NCBI RefSeq assembly: GCF_019219095.1
Contig: NZ_JAHUWH010000014.1
Coordinates: 1 to 64,000 of the forward strand
DNA length: 64,000 bases
Direction: 5' to 3'
Source of the DNA: Acidovorax sp. sic0104
GTDB lineage: Bacteria; Pseudomonadota; Gammaproteobacteria; Burkholderiales; Burkholderiaceae_C
The notes under the pieces were generated by a model. The model saw nothing but the letters and a program-made list of their open reading frames with translations, was not told the DNA's origin and ran no database searches. Shown here piece by piece: positions 1 through 8,981 of this stretch. Numbering within the stretch: the first letter of the stretch is position 1; every line of letters starts with the position of its first letter. The position numbers were made by a program, and so were the translations under genes.

Positions 1-164
1 TGGAGGGCGGGCGCGTGCGGCTGGACTTCCACATCGAGGACGGGGGGCAGTTCGATGCGGACGGCAAGGTGGACGGGGTCATCACGGACCCGGGGGCGCC
101 GGCGTACGTGCCGCTGTCGATCACGGGCCAGGCGCCTGATGTGCCGCATGGGTTCTGGTTCTGA
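1..164 (+). CDS. C-terminal end of a surface protein (choice-of-anchor U-like)
   Basis: An open frame enters from the left edge (codons in phase from base 3) and stops with TGA at 162-164, giving about 53 residues. The segment DGGQFDADGKVDGVITDPGA, followed by PAYVPLSI, matches the short Gly/Asp-rich block I know from choice-of-anchor U proteins, which are exported in proteobacteria and often end in sorting signals. It ends in FWF with no sorting helix after it. Most of the gene lies outside the window, so the function cannot be judged. The family assignment rests on this motif alone. Confidence 0.5.
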   Translation, partial: EGGRVRLDFHIEDGGQFDADGKVDGVITDPGAPAYVPLSITGQAPDVPHGFWF

Positions 165-297
165 GGAAGGTCCAGAGCGCCCCTTTGCAGCTAGTGCAGG
201 CCCCGCCGCCGCCAGGCCTTGCGAATGGCGGCGGCGCGCCAGCGGGCCTTATCCGTGATGCCGAATCTTGAGATCCATCGTGCGCCAGCAACGCGCT

Positions 298-1119
298 TCA
301 CGGCGCTGCCACGAGATACTGCGGCACTCCATCCGCCGCGTGCACCGGCGTGCAGTGCACACCCCACACCTGCTCGATGGTGGCGGATGTCAGCAGGCGG
401 TCTGTGGCGTCCGCGCTGCGCGGGCCTGTGAGACCCGGGGCCAGCAGCAGGCTGTCGTGCGCATAGCGAAGCGCCAGATTCAGGTCATGCAGCACGGCCA
501 CCACCCCCACGCCCTGCTCCACGGCCCACCGGCGCACCAGAGCCAGGGCGTGGTGCTGGTGCGCCAGGTCGAGCGCAGCGGTGGGCTCGTCCAGCAGCAG
601 CCAGCGCGTGGCGCCATCGGGCCGGGGCTCCCAGATCTGCGCCAGCGCCCGGGCCAGGTGGGCGCGCGCGCGCTCGCCGCCTGACAAGGTGTTGACGCCC
701 CGCCCGGCCAAGTGAGCCACGCCGGTGGCCTCCATGGCATCGCGTGCGATGTGTGCTTCGTTCCGGCTGGGCGACTGGCGGTGCGGAAAGCGCCCCATCT
801 CCACCACTTCCTGCACCGTGAAGTCGAAGGCCACCGCCGTTTCCTGCGGCAGCACGGCGCGCAGGCGCGCCAGCTCCAGTGCGCCCATGGACGAGAGCGC
901 CCGGCCCCCCAGGCTCACAGCCCCCGACCGCGGCGCGCGCTGGCCCGACAGCATGGACAGCAGCGTGGACTTGCCCGCCCCGTTGGGCCCGAGGATGGCA
1001 GTGACGCGCCCGGGCGCCAGGCGCGCATCCACGGTGGCCAGCAAGGGACGGCCTGGCAGGCCCACACCGAGCTGGTCGCACACCAGCGGATCGCCGGGTT
1101 GCGTGTCCTGCGCCGTCAT
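298..1119 (-). CDS. hmuV: Heme ABC transporter ATP-binding protein HmuV
   Basis: A 273-residue ABC ATPase that would energise heme import through the HmuU permease at the inner membrane. Walker A is GPNGAGKST near residue 45, the signature is LSGGERARAHLARAL, Walker B is WLLLDEPT and the H-loop is VLHDLNLALRYA. The ERARAHLARAL form is typical of heme/siderophore (FecE/HmuV) ATPases. The ATG at 1117-1119 overlaps the hmuU stop as ATGA, so translation is probably coupled. It is the last gene of the heme operon. A longer frame runs upstream but lies inside hmuU, so this start was chosen. Confidence 0.92.
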   Translation of the reverse strand: MTAQDTQPGDPLVCDQLGVGLPGRPLLATVDARLAPGRVTAILGPNGAGKSTLLSMLSGQRAPRSGAVSLGGRALSSMGALELARLRAVLPQETAVAFDFTVQEVVEMGRFPHRQSPSRNEAHIARDAMEATGVAHLAGRGVNTLSGGERARAHLARALAQIWEPRPDGATRWLLLDEPTAALDLAHQHHALALVRRWAVEQGVGVVAVLHDLNLALRYAHDSLLLAPGLTGPRSADATDRLLTSATIEQVWGVHCTPVHAADGVPQYLVAAP

Positions 1120-2198
1120 ACTTTGTTCCTGAACTGGCGCAGCATCGCCAAAAACAAGGGCACGCCGATGAACGCCGTGAGCACGCCCAGCGGCAGCTCG
1201 GCGGGCTTGACGATAGTGCGCGCCACGACGTCGGCCACCAGCACCAGCGTGGCGCCCAGCAGGGCCGAGCCCGGCAGCACCACGCGGTGGTCGGGCCCGG
1301 CCACCAGGCGCACCCAGTGCGGCGCCACCAGACCGATGAAACCGATGATGCCGGTGGCGGCCGTCACGGCCCCCACGGCCAGCGCTGTGACCAGTACCGC
1401 CAGGCGTTTGGTGCGCTCCACCCGCACGCCCAGCAGCGCGGCCTGCGCCTCGCCCAGCGCAATCGCGTTGAGCGGGCGCGCCAGCGCCAGGCCGAGGCCA
1501 CAGGCCACCGCCACGATGGAGCCGACCAGGGCCACTGCGCTCCAGCGCGCACCGCCCAGGCTGCCCAGCAGCCACATCTGGATGTTGCGCAGTTGCTCGT
1601 CGGTGGAAATGAAGTTGAGATAACCCAGGCCCGCCAGCGCGAGGGCATTGACCGCCACGCCCGCCAGCAGCATCAGCCCCATGCGCGTGCCGCCATCGGC
1701 CTGCGCCAGGCCATAGATGAGCGTCGTGACCAGCAGGCCTCCACCAAAGGCCATGCCCACCAGCGTCCAGCTGCCCAGCGTGCGCGGCAGATCCGGCAGC
1801 CAGTGGCTGCCCAGCACGATGGTGAGTGCGGCGGCCAGCGCGGCGCCGCTGCTCACGCCGATCAGGCCCGGGTCGGCCAGCGGGTTGCGGAACAGCCCCT
1901 GCATCAGCGCACCAGCCAACCCGAGGCCCGCGCCTGCGGCCACGCCCATCAACAGCCGGGGCAACCGGATGTTGATGAACACCAGGTATTGGGGCGCCTG
2001 CTCTGCGGAGGGCGCGGCCCCCAGGGCCTGCAGCAGCACCTGCCACAGCTGGGCGGGTGCGATGGCATAGGCGCCCTGCGTGCTGGCCCAGGCAAACGCC
2101 AGCACGACGAGCACCGCCCCCACGGCCAGCGCGGCGCGGGGCGACAGGCGCCCCAGAGTCCCGCACGCACCCGGCAGCGACACGGCCAGGCCGCTCAC
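1116..2198 (-). CDS. hmuU: Heme ABC transporter permease HmuU (FecCD family)
   Basis: A 360-residue polytopic inner-membrane permease of the BtuC/FecCD family. The family block RLPRLLMGVAAGAGLGLAGA, then MQGLFRNPLADPGLIGVSSGAA, is intact, and the C-terminal TGIIGFIGLVAPHWVR matches the ATPase-coupling region. I chose GTG at 2196-2198, which overlaps the hmuT stop as GTGA. It fits the family length, whereas the upstream open frame is only hmuT read in another phase. The stop overlaps the hmuV start. Heme specificity is inferred from the flanking hmuS, hmuT and receptor genes. Confidence 0.92.
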   Translation of the reverse strand: MSGLAVSLPGACGTLGRLSPRAALAVGAVLVVLAFAWASTQGAYAIAPAQLWQVLLQALGAAPSAEQAPQYLVFINIRLPRLLMGVAAGAGLGLAGALMQGLFRNPLADPGLIGVSSGAALAAALTIVLGSHWLPDLPRTLGSWTLVGMAFGGGLLVTTLIYGLAQADGGTRMGLMLLAGVAVNALALAGLGYLNFISTDEQLRNIQMWLLGSLGGARWSAVALVGSIVAVACGLGLALARPLNAIALGEAQAALLGVRVERTKRLAVLVTALAVGAVTAATGIIGFIGLVAPHWVRLVAGPDHRVVLPGSALLGATLVLVADVVARTIVKPAELPLGVLTAFIGVPLFLAMLRQFRNKV

Positions 2199-3079
2199 GC
2201 GGTGATCGCCTGCATGCGTGCGTGCAATTCGCGCACGGCAGCGGGCAGCCTCGGGCCGAAGCCCAGCAGGTGGCTGGCCTCCATGGCCACCAGCGCCTTG
2301 CGGCGGAATGCAGGCGTGAGCGCAAGTTCGGGCCGCTGCCAGAACGCGGTCTCGCCGCCCAGCGCCTCGATGCCCTGCGTGCTGTTGAGCAGCACGTCCG
2401 GCGCGGCGCTGGCCATGGCCTCGGCCGTGAGGGGCCGGTAGCCCGCGAACTGGGTGATGGCGTTGGTGGCGCCCGCAAAGCGGATCAGCGCATCGGCCGC
2501 CGTGCCGGTGCCCGCCACCATCGGGCTGCCGCTGTGCGACAGGATGAAGATGGCACGCGGGCGCCGCGTGGAGGCCGCCACGAGCTTTTGCACCGCCGTC
2601 CACTGCGCATCCAGGTCCGCCTGCAAGGCCTGCGCCTCGCGCTCGCGGCCGACCACGCGGCCTACCGTGGCCACCTTGCGCTGCACTTCGTCCCAGGTGT
2701 GGTCGGCCTTGACCAGCTCCACGCGCACACCGGCGCTGCGCACCTGGTCCAGCACCACCGGCGGCCCGGCCTCGGTGGTGCCCACCACCGCGTCGGGCTG
2801 GAGGGACAGCAGCCCCTCGGCCGAGAGCTGGCGCATGTAGCCGACCTTGGCTGTCTTGAGTGCGGCTTCGGGGAACAGGCTGGTGGTGTCGGTGCCCACG
2901 AGCTGGCCCTGGGCGCCCAGCAGGTAGACCACCTCGGTCAGCGCGCCGCCCAGCGAGACAATGCGCACCGGGCTTGCCGCGAGCGCGCTCCCCGCGCCCA
3001 CCGCAGACAACAGCGGCAGCGCCGCCATGCCGCGCAGCAGCTGCCTGCGCCCCGTGTCGGTCAGGCCGTCACGCAGCAT
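2195..3079 (-). CDS. hmuT: Periplasmic heme-binding protein HmuT
   Basis: A 294-residue periplasmic binding protein that would pass heme from the receptor to HmuUV. The N-terminus has a twin-arginine-like stretch (GRRQLLRG) followed by a hydrophobic segment ending SALAAS, so export through Tat or Sec is likely. The mature part starts with RIVSLGGALTEVVYLLG, the usual opening of class III heme/siderophore binding proteins. The block GYMRQLSAEGLLSLQPDAVV and a Tyr/Met-containing mid-region are family-like. It overlaps hmuS by 11 nt upstream and hmuU by 3 nt downstream, consistent with one operon transcript. Confidence 0.9.
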   Translation of the reverse strand: MLRDGLTDTGRRQLLRGMAALPLLSAVGAGSALAASPVRIVSLGGALTEVVYLLGAQGQLVGTDTTSLFPEAALKTAKVGYMRQLSAEGLLSLQPDAVVGTTEAGPPVVLDQVRSAGVRVELVKADHTWDEVQRKVATVGRVVGREREAQALQADLDAQWTAVQKLVAASTRRPRAIFILSHSGSPMVAGTGTAADALIRFAGATNAITQFAGYRPLTAEAMASAAPDVLLNSTQGIEALGGETAFWQRPELALTPAFRRKALVAMEASHLLGFGPRLPAAVRELHARMQAITA

Positions 3080-4202
3080 GGGACACCTCGTCCTGCTGCG
3101 CCTGCGGCAGCCGCGCCACCAGGTCGCGCCAGCCCTGCAGCTCGGGCTTGCCGGGCTTGCGCGCGCCGAAGAACATGGCCATCAGCTCGCCCGCGTGGTC
3201 GAACGCCTCGACGGAGGTGACGACGCCATCGGCCGTGGGCTTTTCCACCACCCACACGCTGGCCACCATGTCGGTGCGCAGGTGCAGGTTGAAGCCCGCA
3301 TCCAGCACGTTGATCCACTGCGCATGCGGCGTGTCGAGCGGCTGGATGTTGCGCACCGGCCCGGTGTGGATCTGGATGCAGCCTCCGCTGCCCACGAACA
3401 CCATGATGGGCAGTCCGTCCACCGCGGCCTCGTCCAGCAGGCGCGGCACGGCCTCCCGCGTGGCACGCCATGCGAACTGGCCTTCGACGAGACGAAAGCT
3501 TTGCTGGCGCTCAACGCCGAACTTCTTGGTCAGGCCGAAGAATTCGTGCGTGTCTTTCATGGCACGCCAGGCCTCGCGCAGGCCGTCGGCGTCGATGTCG
3601 GCATCGGGCCGCACCGCTTCCGGCGCAGGGGCCTTGCCGAACACATAGCCCGCGCTGGGCTGTGCGAACCGGTTCACCACGGCGTCGAACGCGGCCAGGT
3701 CGGTCGCTTCGCGGGTAAAGATCTTGTGCATGGCGCGGCCGCTGGCGTTGTAGAACTGCAGGCTGCGCGACGGCGGCCTGGCCGGGTCGTTGGCCAGCTC
3801 GGTCACGGCAAAGCCGGCATGCCACTGCGCAAAGAAAAGGCGCAGGTCGATGTCTTCGCCCAGCGCAATGCCCACCGGCCCGGTGGCCGATACGTGCGTG
3901 TACACGCCGGTCTTCTCGTGCACCGTGCCTTCGTTGCGTGTCAGCGCCATCAGCGGGCCGCAGGCCTGAAGCGACTGGAGCAGCTCCAGCCACGATCCCT
4001 GCAGCGGAACGACCTTGAGCGGGTGGCCGTGCTCGCCCGCATGCGCGGCGACCACTGCGCCTTCGGACAGCCCTATGCTCTCGGCCGATTCCTTGGCGCG
4101 CTTGCCCGCTGCGCGCGCTGCGGCGAATTGCGCGCGAATGTCCGGCGCGGCGATCGGAGCGGAGGCTGCGGCGCCTTGTGCGACTGCCATGGCGGCGCTC
4201 AT
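3069..4202 (-). CDS. hmuS: Hemin-degrading factor / heme trafficking protein HmuS
   Basis: A 377-residue cytoplasmic protein of the HmuS/ChuS/PhuS family, built from two related halves. It binds incoming heme and in some bacteria degrades it or passes it to heme oxygenase. Family features include VYTHVSATGPVGIALGEDIDL in the first half and GCIQIHTGPVRNIQPLD with LDAGFNLHLRTDMVASVWVV in the second. The ATG at 4200-4202 overlaps the upstream gene stop as ATGA. The frame is open further upstream only as a shadow of the receptor gene. No separate heme oxygenase gene is seen in the window, so whether this protein degrades heme here is open. Confidence 0.9.
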   Translation of the reverse strand: MSAAMAVAQGAAASAPIAAPDIRAQFAAARAAGKRAKESAESIGLSEGAVVAAHAGEHGHPLKVVPLQGSWLELLQSLQACGPLMALTRNEGTVHEKTGVYTHVSATGPVGIALGEDIDLRLFFAQWHAGFAVTELANDPARPPSRSLQFYNASGRAMHKIFTREATDLAAFDAVVNRFAQPSAGYVFGKAPAPEAVRPDADIDADGLREAWRAMKDTHEFFGLTKKFGVERQQSFRLVEGQFAWRATREAVPRLLDEAAVDGLPIMVFVGSGGCIQIHTGPVRNIQPLDTPHAQWINVLDAGFNLHLRTDMVASVWVVEKPTADGVVTSVEAFDHAGELMAMFFGARKPGKPELQGWRDLVARLPQAQQDEVSHAA

Positions 4203-4546
4203 TGCATGGCCTCCGGCGCGGTATGCCACAACACGCGGCGCTGCTCGGCGGCCACCAGCGCTGCACTCGCAGCGGTGTCCTGCCGCACCTTGCACTGTTG
4301 CTCCCAACGGCCCTGCAGGCTCCACACCACGGTGCGGAAGTGCGCGGTGAAGCCTTCTGCGTCGGCCAGCATCTGCAGGTTGGCCGATATCTTGCGGCCC
4401 ATGGCGTCGCGATGGCTGTCGCAGCAGGCCTGCACGTAGCCCGTCATCAGGGCGAGCGTGCCGGCCAGCAACGCCTCGGCGCAAGGCAGGCTGTATTCCT
4501 CGTCGGTGTGGCTGCCGGCGTCGGGCAGGTCGGGAGCGTGGCTCAT
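4199..4546 (-). CDS. 115-aa protein of unknown function in the heme operon
   Basis: A 115-residue soluble-looking protein encoded between the heme receptor and hmuS. It has a clear ribosome site (AGGAGA seven bases ahead of ATG), and its stop overlaps the hmuS start as ATGA, which argues that it is a real, co-translated gene. It has no signal peptide or membrane helix. It looks mainly helical, with two cysteines together (QACCDSHRD), a third in PCAEALL, and several histidines, so metal or heme contact is conceivable but not shown. I do not recognise the family. The bhu/hmu operons I know do not have an obvious counterpart at this position. Confidence 0.75.
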   Translation of the reverse strand: MSHAPDLPDAGSHTDEEYSLPCAEALLAGTLALMTGYVQACCDSHRDAMGRKISANLQMLADAEGFTAHFRTVVWSLQGRWEQQCKVRQDTAASAALVAAEQRRVLWHTAPEAMQ

Positions 4547-4588
4547 GGTGGTCTCCTGGGGTGGGTGCCTGGGGGATGAAAGCGGAAC

Positions 4589-6844
4589 TCAGAAATCGGC
4601 CACCAGCGACACCCGCACGGAGCGGCCGGGCTGGCTGTAGGCGTCGATGAAGTTGGCATTGGCGGCCAGGCCGCGCACGTCGGCCCAGCGCCAGTGTTTC
4701 TTGTCGGTCAGGTTGTAGATGCCGAGGTTCAGGCGCAGGTCCTTGCGGATGCGCCACTGGCCTGACAGGTCGAGCACTGTGTACGACGGCGTGAGGTACT
4801 GCGTGCTGCCCGTGGCCACGGTCACGTCGCTGGCCTTCTTGGCCGCAGCGTGGGTGGCGTCCAGGCGCGCCATCCAGCTGCCGGTGTCGTAGCGCAGGCC
4901 GGCCGACAGGCGGGACGGGTCCACCGTGTTCACCGGCCTGCCGGTGGCGGTGTCGCGGCCGCGCGTCTGGCCGTAGCTGAAGGGCGATGTCCATTGCCCG
5001 CCGACCCACTGGCCCCAGCGCATGTCGCCCTTGACCTCGAAGCCGTTGAGCTTGACGCGGCCGATGTTGACGGACTGGAACACCAGCGGGTTGCCCGGCG
5101 CGCCGGTGCCGCCCACCTGGCGCAGGTCTTCGATGAAGTCCTTGTAGCGGCCCGTGAAGGCCGCAGCCTCGATGGACAGCGCGTCCAGCCGGCCGCGCAC
5201 GCCCAGCTCGAAGTTCTGGCTCTTCTCCGGGCGCAGGTTGGCGTTGGGCACGGTCTTGTAGTTGCTGACCGGGTTCTCGAAGAACGCGTTGACCTGGCCC
5301 GCGTTGGGCGCACGGAAGCCCGCCGCGTAGTTGCCGAACACGCTCCACTGCTCGGTGGCGCGGTACAGAACGCCGAACTTGGGCGAGGTGGCGTTGCCCG
5401 ACAGGGACACGGCCTGCGCGCCGAAGCCCGCCTGGTCGGCCTTGATGCGGAAGGTGTCGAAGCGCACGCCGGGTGTGATGCTCCAGGGGCCGGTCACGAA
5501 CTCGTCCTGCACATACAGGGCGGCGCTGGTCTCGGTGGTGTCCGGAAAGCGCTTGAGCGGGAAGGTCTCGCCCACCGGCGGAGTCACGCCGGTCTGCAGG
5601 TTCTCGACCTTGGCGGAGGTGTAGTCAAAGCCGTAGGTGATCTTTTGCACCAGGCCGCCAGCGCCCGCGCGCAGCACCTTGCTGCCCTGCAGGTTGGCCT
5701 GCCAGGTGCGCTCGTCGTAGGTCACGTCGCGCACGCGGTCGGCAGCGGTGTTGCGGTCTTCGGTGACGTATTCGCGCGAGTGGGAATCCTGAAAGCTCAG
5801 CGTCGCCTTCAGGTCGTCGGCGAACGCCGAGTTCACGCGCCACGCGCCCTCCCACGTCGCACGGCTGCGCTGCATGTCGGTGAACGATGTGGAGCCCAGC
5901 ACAGACGTGGCGGCCAGCGGCGGCTTGGACCGCGCCGTCAGCAGCTCGTAGTCGGAGGTCTTGTCCACATGCTCCAGCGTGAACACATGGCGCTGGCCGC
6001 CGCCGGGCGTGAGGATGACCTTGCCCAGCAATGCACCGCTTCGGTCCTTCTGCGGGTTGGGGCGGGTGCGGTCGGCATTGGCCGCGCTGTTGGTGCCCAT
6101 GTTGTCGAGCTCGCTGGCACGCGTGACGTTGCCGCCCAGCAGCCACTGCACCGTGTCGCCCGCCTTGCCCGCCACCGTGGCGCCCACGCGCTTGCCGTGG
6201 TCGTCGCCGTCGTAGCCCAGGCTGACCCGGCCGCCGATGCGCTTGTCGCCGTCGAGGAAGGCCGATGGTTCGGCCGTGATGAAGTTGACCAGGCCCGCCA
6301 TGCCGTCCGACCCGTACAGCGCCGACGTGGCGCCGCGCACGACCTCGATGCGCTGCAGCAGGCCGATGTCCAGGTAGTCGCGCCCGAAGGCGTTGGCGCT
6401 GAAGACGTAGCTGCGCGGCAGGCGGATGCCGTCCACCATCATCAGCACGCGGTTGCCGTCCAGGCCGCGGATGTTGAAGCCCGCGTTCTGCTCGCGCCCC
6501 GTGGAGCCGCTGGCCAGCGTGAAGCGCGCGGGCGAGCGCGTGACCGACACGTTGGGCAGCTCGCGCGCCACATCGCGGATGTCGCGCACCTGGCCTGCTT
6601 CGATGGCCTGCGCGTTGATCACGTCGATGCTCATGGGCAGCTCGCCCGGGTCCTGCTCGCTGCGCGAGCCGCTGATGACCACCTCCTTGAGCGCCGGGCC
6701 GGCAGCGATCAACTGCCCTGCGCCCAGCGGGCCTGGCGCGCCCTGGGCCTGGGCGTTCCAGGCGGTGCAGAGCGCACAGGCCACGAGCCAGGCCACGGGG
6801 TGGAGGTTGAACGTACGGGAGCGGAATGCGGATGCGTGCGCCAC
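4589..6844 (-). CDS. hmuR: TonB-dependent heme/hemoglobin receptor
   Basis: A 751-residue outer-membrane receptor. After a signal peptide ending near AQA, a TonB box-like LKEVVISGS leads into a plug domain (GFNIRGLDGNRVLMMVDGIR, then VVRGATSALYGSDGMAG) and a beta-barrel ending in RVSLVADF with a terminal Phe. The heme-receptor landmarks are present: GFRAPNAGQ (FRAP box, about residue 510) and ANLRPEKSQNFELG (NPNL-type box, here NANL). No histidine lies between these boxes, although heme receptors such as HemR/HmuR usually have one there. It starts with GTG at 6842-6844 and heads the heme operon, 42 nt before the next gene. A strong Fur box lies about 110 nt upstream. Confidence 0.93.
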   Translation of the reverse strand: MAHASAFRSRTFNLHPVAWLVACALCTAWNAQAQGAPGPLGAGQLIAAGPALKEVVISGSRSEQDPGELPMSIDVINAQAIEAGQVRDIRDVARELPNVSVTRSPARFTLASGSTGREQNAGFNIRGLDGNRVLMMVDGIRLPRSYVFSANAFGRDYLDIGLLQRIEVVRGATSALYGSDGMAGLVNFITAEPSAFLDGDKRIGGRVSLGYDGDDHGKRVGATVAGKAGDTVQWLLGGNVTRASELDNMGTNSAANADRTRPNPQKDRSGALLGKVILTPGGGQRHVFTLEHVDKTSDYELLTARSKPPLAATSVLGSTSFTDMQRSRATWEGAWRVNSAFADDLKATLSFQDSHSREYVTEDRNTAADRVRDVTYDERTWQANLQGSKVLRAGAGGLVQKITYGFDYTSAKVENLQTGVTPPVGETFPLKRFPDTTETSAALYVQDEFVTGPWSITPGVRFDTFRIKADQAGFGAQAVSLSGNATSPKFGVLYRATEQWSVFGNYAAGFRAPNAGQVNAFFENPVSNYKTVPNANLRPEKSQNFELGVRGRLDALSIEAAAFTGRYKDFIEDLRQVGGTGAPGNPLVFQSVNIGRVKLNGFEVKGDMRWGQWVGGQWTSPFSYGQTRGRDTATGRPVNTVDPSRLSAGLRYDTGSWMARLDATHAAAKKASDVTVATGSTQYLTPSYTVLDLSGQWRIRKDLRLNLGIYNLTDKKHWRWADVRGLAANANFIDAYSQPGRSVRVSLVADF

Positions 6845-6950
6845 GGGGGAGCCCTTCTTCTCTGGTCGGAGTCAATGACAGGAAGCTGGCTCTGCGCGCC
6901 CTCTCACCGCTCGGGTGCTGGCACGTCCGCTGGCAACGAAACACTCATTC

Positions 6951-6971
6951 TATATGAGAATAATTATCAAT
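6951..6971 (-). promoter_or_regulatory. Fur box upstream of the heme operon
   Basis: On the + strand the stretch reads TATATGAGAATAATTATCAA. Its complement contains TTGATAATTATTCTCAT, very close to the classical Fur consensus built of GATAAT/ATTATC-type hexamers. It sits about 110 nt ahead of the hmuR start in an AT-rich patch of a GC-rich region, so iron-dependent repression of the six-gene heme operon is a strong inference. Confidence 0.8.
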
Positions 6972-7070
6972 ACACATGTTGCAAACTATTCCTTGTGGCG
7001 GCTTGGGGTTTGAGGGACCTCTCAGAGCGCAGCAGGTTGCGCCCGGGCTCCATCACTTGGTCGCGCCATG

Positions 7071-7093
7071 AAAAAGGGAGCCCGTAGGCTCCC
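7071..7093 (-). terminator. Rho-independent terminator, probably for ahpF
   Basis: GGGAGCC and GGCTCCC form a 7-bp stem with a CGTA loop (7076-7093). Read on the minus strand it is followed by a run of five T. It lies about 95 nt past the ahpF stop and faces the right way for that gene. Confidence 0.75.
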
Positions 7094-7122
7094 TGGATCT
7101 GCACGGCGACGACTGGCGATCT

Positions 7123-7170
7123 GCTATGCAATCAATAGCTGCTAGCGCTTATCCATCAAGCGGTAGCGGC
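7123..7170 (-). repeat. Dispersed GCTAT-N7-ATAGC element, copy a
   Basis: The 17-bp inverted repeat GCTAT-GCAATCA-ATAGC (7123-7139) is joined to an AAGCGCTAGC / GCTACCGCTT-type hairpin arm. On the minus strand the 40-nt core aligns position by position with the copies at 15770-15809 and 25561-25600. It lies between the ahpF stop and the terminator. Confidence 0.75.
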
Positions 7171-7187
7171 CATTTTTATGCCTGGTT

Positions 7188-8804
7188 TCACACGGTTTCT
7201 GCCACCGCCGCGGCTGCTGGCGCCGCAGCCACAGGCTGGGCCACTACCGGCATGCGGATCAGGTGGTCGAAAGCGCTCAGCGCAGCCTTCGACCCATCGC
7301 CCGCAGCGATCACGATCTGCTTGAACGGTACCGTCGTGCAGTCACCCGCCGCGAACACGCCGGGGATGTTGGTGCGGCCGTGCGAGTCGACGATGATCTC
7401 GCCAAACCTGGACAGTTCCACCGTGCCCTTGAGCCATTCGGTGTTGGGCACCAGGCCGATCTGCACGAACACGCCTTCGAGCTGCACCAGGTGCTCCACG
7501 TTCGTCGCACGGTCCTTGTACTTGAGGCCGTTGACCTTGCCGTCGGCGCCGGTGATCTCGGTGGTCTGCGCGTTGGTGTGGATGGTCACGTTGTGCAGGC
7601 TTTTGAGCTTGTTGACCAGCACCGCGTCGGCCTTGAGCTGGTCGGCGAACTCGATCAGCGTGACATGAGCCACGATGCCGGCCAGGTCGATGGCGGCCTC
7701 CACACCCGAATTGCCGCCGCCGATGACCGACACGCGCTTGCCCTTGAACAGCGGGCCGTCGCAGTGAGGGCAGTAGGCCACGCCCTTGTTCTTGTACTCG
7801 GCCTCGCCGGGCACATTGACATTGCGCCAGCGCGCGCCGGTGGACAGGATTACCGTCTTGGACTGCAGCAGGCCGCCGTTGGCCAGTTGCACGCCGATCA
7901 GGCCGCCGGGCTCGGCAGCCGGGATCAGCTTGTCGGCGCGCTGCAGGTTCATGATGTCCACGTCGTAGGCACGGGTGTGGGCTTCGAGCGCGGCAGCGAA
8001 CTTGGGGCCGTCGGTCTCCAGCACCGAGATGTAGTTCTCGATGGCCAGCGTGTCGTTGACCTGGCCGCCGAAGCGCTCGGCCGCCACGCCGGTGCGGATG
8101 CCCTTGCGGGCGGCATACACCGCTGCGGCTGCGCCCGCGGGGCCGCCACCGACGATGAGCACGTCGTAAGGCGCCTTGGCAGACAGCTTGGCGGCGTCGC
8201 GGGCGGCGGCCCCGGTATCCAGCTTGGCCACGATCTCCTCGACCGTCATCCGACCAGAGCCAAACACCTGGCCGTTCAGGAACACCATGGGGACGGCCAT
8301 GATCTCGCGCTCGGCCACTTCCTGCTGGAAGGCGCCGCCTTCGATCACGGTGGTCTTGATCTTGGGGTTGACGATGGCCATGAGCGACAGCGCCTGCACC
8401 ACGTCCGGGCAGTTGTGGCAGGTCAGGCTCATGTAGACCTCGAAGTTGAAGTCGCCGTCGAGCGCGGCGATCTGCTCGATCACCTCGGGTTCGACCTTGG
8501 GCGGGTGGCCGCCCGTCCACAGGAGGGCCAGCACCAGCGAGGTGAATTCGTGGCCCAGGGGCAGGCCCGCGAAACGCAGGCTGTTGGAAGCGCCCACGCG
8601 CTGCAGGCTGAACGACGGCTTGCGGGCATCGTTGCCGTCGGTGCGCAGCGTGATCTTGTCGCTGCGCAGGGATTGGATGGTCGTGAGCAGCTCGCGCATT
8701 TCGCGGGCGGTCTCGCTGTCGTCCAGGGACGCCACCAGTTCGAACGGCTGCTGCACGCGCTCCAGGTAGGCGGAAAGCTGGGTCTTGAGTTGTTCGTCGA
8801 GCAT
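7188..8804 (-). CDS. ahpF: Alkyl hydroperoxide reductase subunit F
   Basis: A 538-residue flavoprotein disulfide reductase that uses NADH to recycle AhpC. The N-terminal tandem thioredoxin-like domain carries the CHNC redox pair at Cys129/Cys132. A linker leads to the FAD motif [14 protein letters not shown] (about 215-228), the second redox pair CPHC at Cys345/Cys348, an NAD(P) motif [14 protein letters not shown] and the C-terminal FAD motif [10 protein letters not shown]. These positions coincide with those in E. coli AhpF. The C-terminus adds an Ala/Pro/Val-rich tail of about 20 residues. It lies downstream of ahpC on the same strand, but a terminator between the two suggests reduced read-through. 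Confidence 0.97.
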   Translation of the reverse strand: MLDEQLKTQLSAYLERVQQPFELVASLDDSETAREMRELLTTIQSLRSDKITLRTDGNDARKPSFSLQRVGASNSLRFAGLPLGHEFTSLVLALLWTGGHPPKVEPEVIEQIAALDGDFNFEVYMSLTCHNCPDVVQALSLMAIVNPKIKTTVIEGGAFQQEVAEREIMAVPMVFLNGQVFGSGRMTVEEIVAKLDTGAAARDAAKLSAKAPYDVLIVGGGPAGAAAAVYAARKGIRTGVAAERFGGQVNDTLAIENYISVLETDGPKFAAALEAHTRAYDVDIMNLQRADKLIPAAEPGGLIGVQLANGGLLQSKTVILSTGARWRNVNVPGEAEYKNKGVAYCPHCDGPLFKGKRVSVIGGGNSGVEAAIDLAGIVAHVTLIEFADQLKADAVLVNKLKSLHNVTIHTNAQTTEITGADGKVNGLKYKDRATNVEHLVQLEGVFVQIGLVPNTEWLKGTVELSRFGEIIVDSHGRTNIPGVFAAGDCTTVPFKQIVIAAGDGSKAALSAFDHLIRMPVVAQPVAAAPAAAAVAETV

Positions 8805-8891
8805 GGTGGTGTCCTTTCGATTCTTATGAGGTTGGGGGCCAGGGCCGCTGTTGGCAAGCCCCGCGCCGCAACAGGGCGCAAAAAACAGGCG

Positions 8892-8940
8892 AAAAAAAGC
8901 CGGACGGCATGGCGCACGCGCGCCACGACGCTGTCCGGCT
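8892..8940 (-). terminator. Terminator between ahpC and ahpF
   Basis: AGCCGGAC and GTCCGGCT form a perfect 8-bp outer stem (8898-8905 with 8933-8940), with a further GGCG/CGCC-type hairpin inside. On the minus strand it is followed by seven T (8892-8898). It lies about 40 nt past the ahpC stop and would let ahpC be made in excess over ahpF, as expected for a peroxidase and its recycling enzyme. Confidence 0.75.
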
Positions 8941-8981
8941 GGGAGCGGCCCGCAGGCCGCCGTGCCGATGCAATCAGCCGA

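Noticed and set aside
1120..2478. 726-codon version of HmuV starting at 2478
   Set aside because: The extra part is hmuU and hmuT read in another frame; the ATP-binding protein begins at the ATGA overlap.
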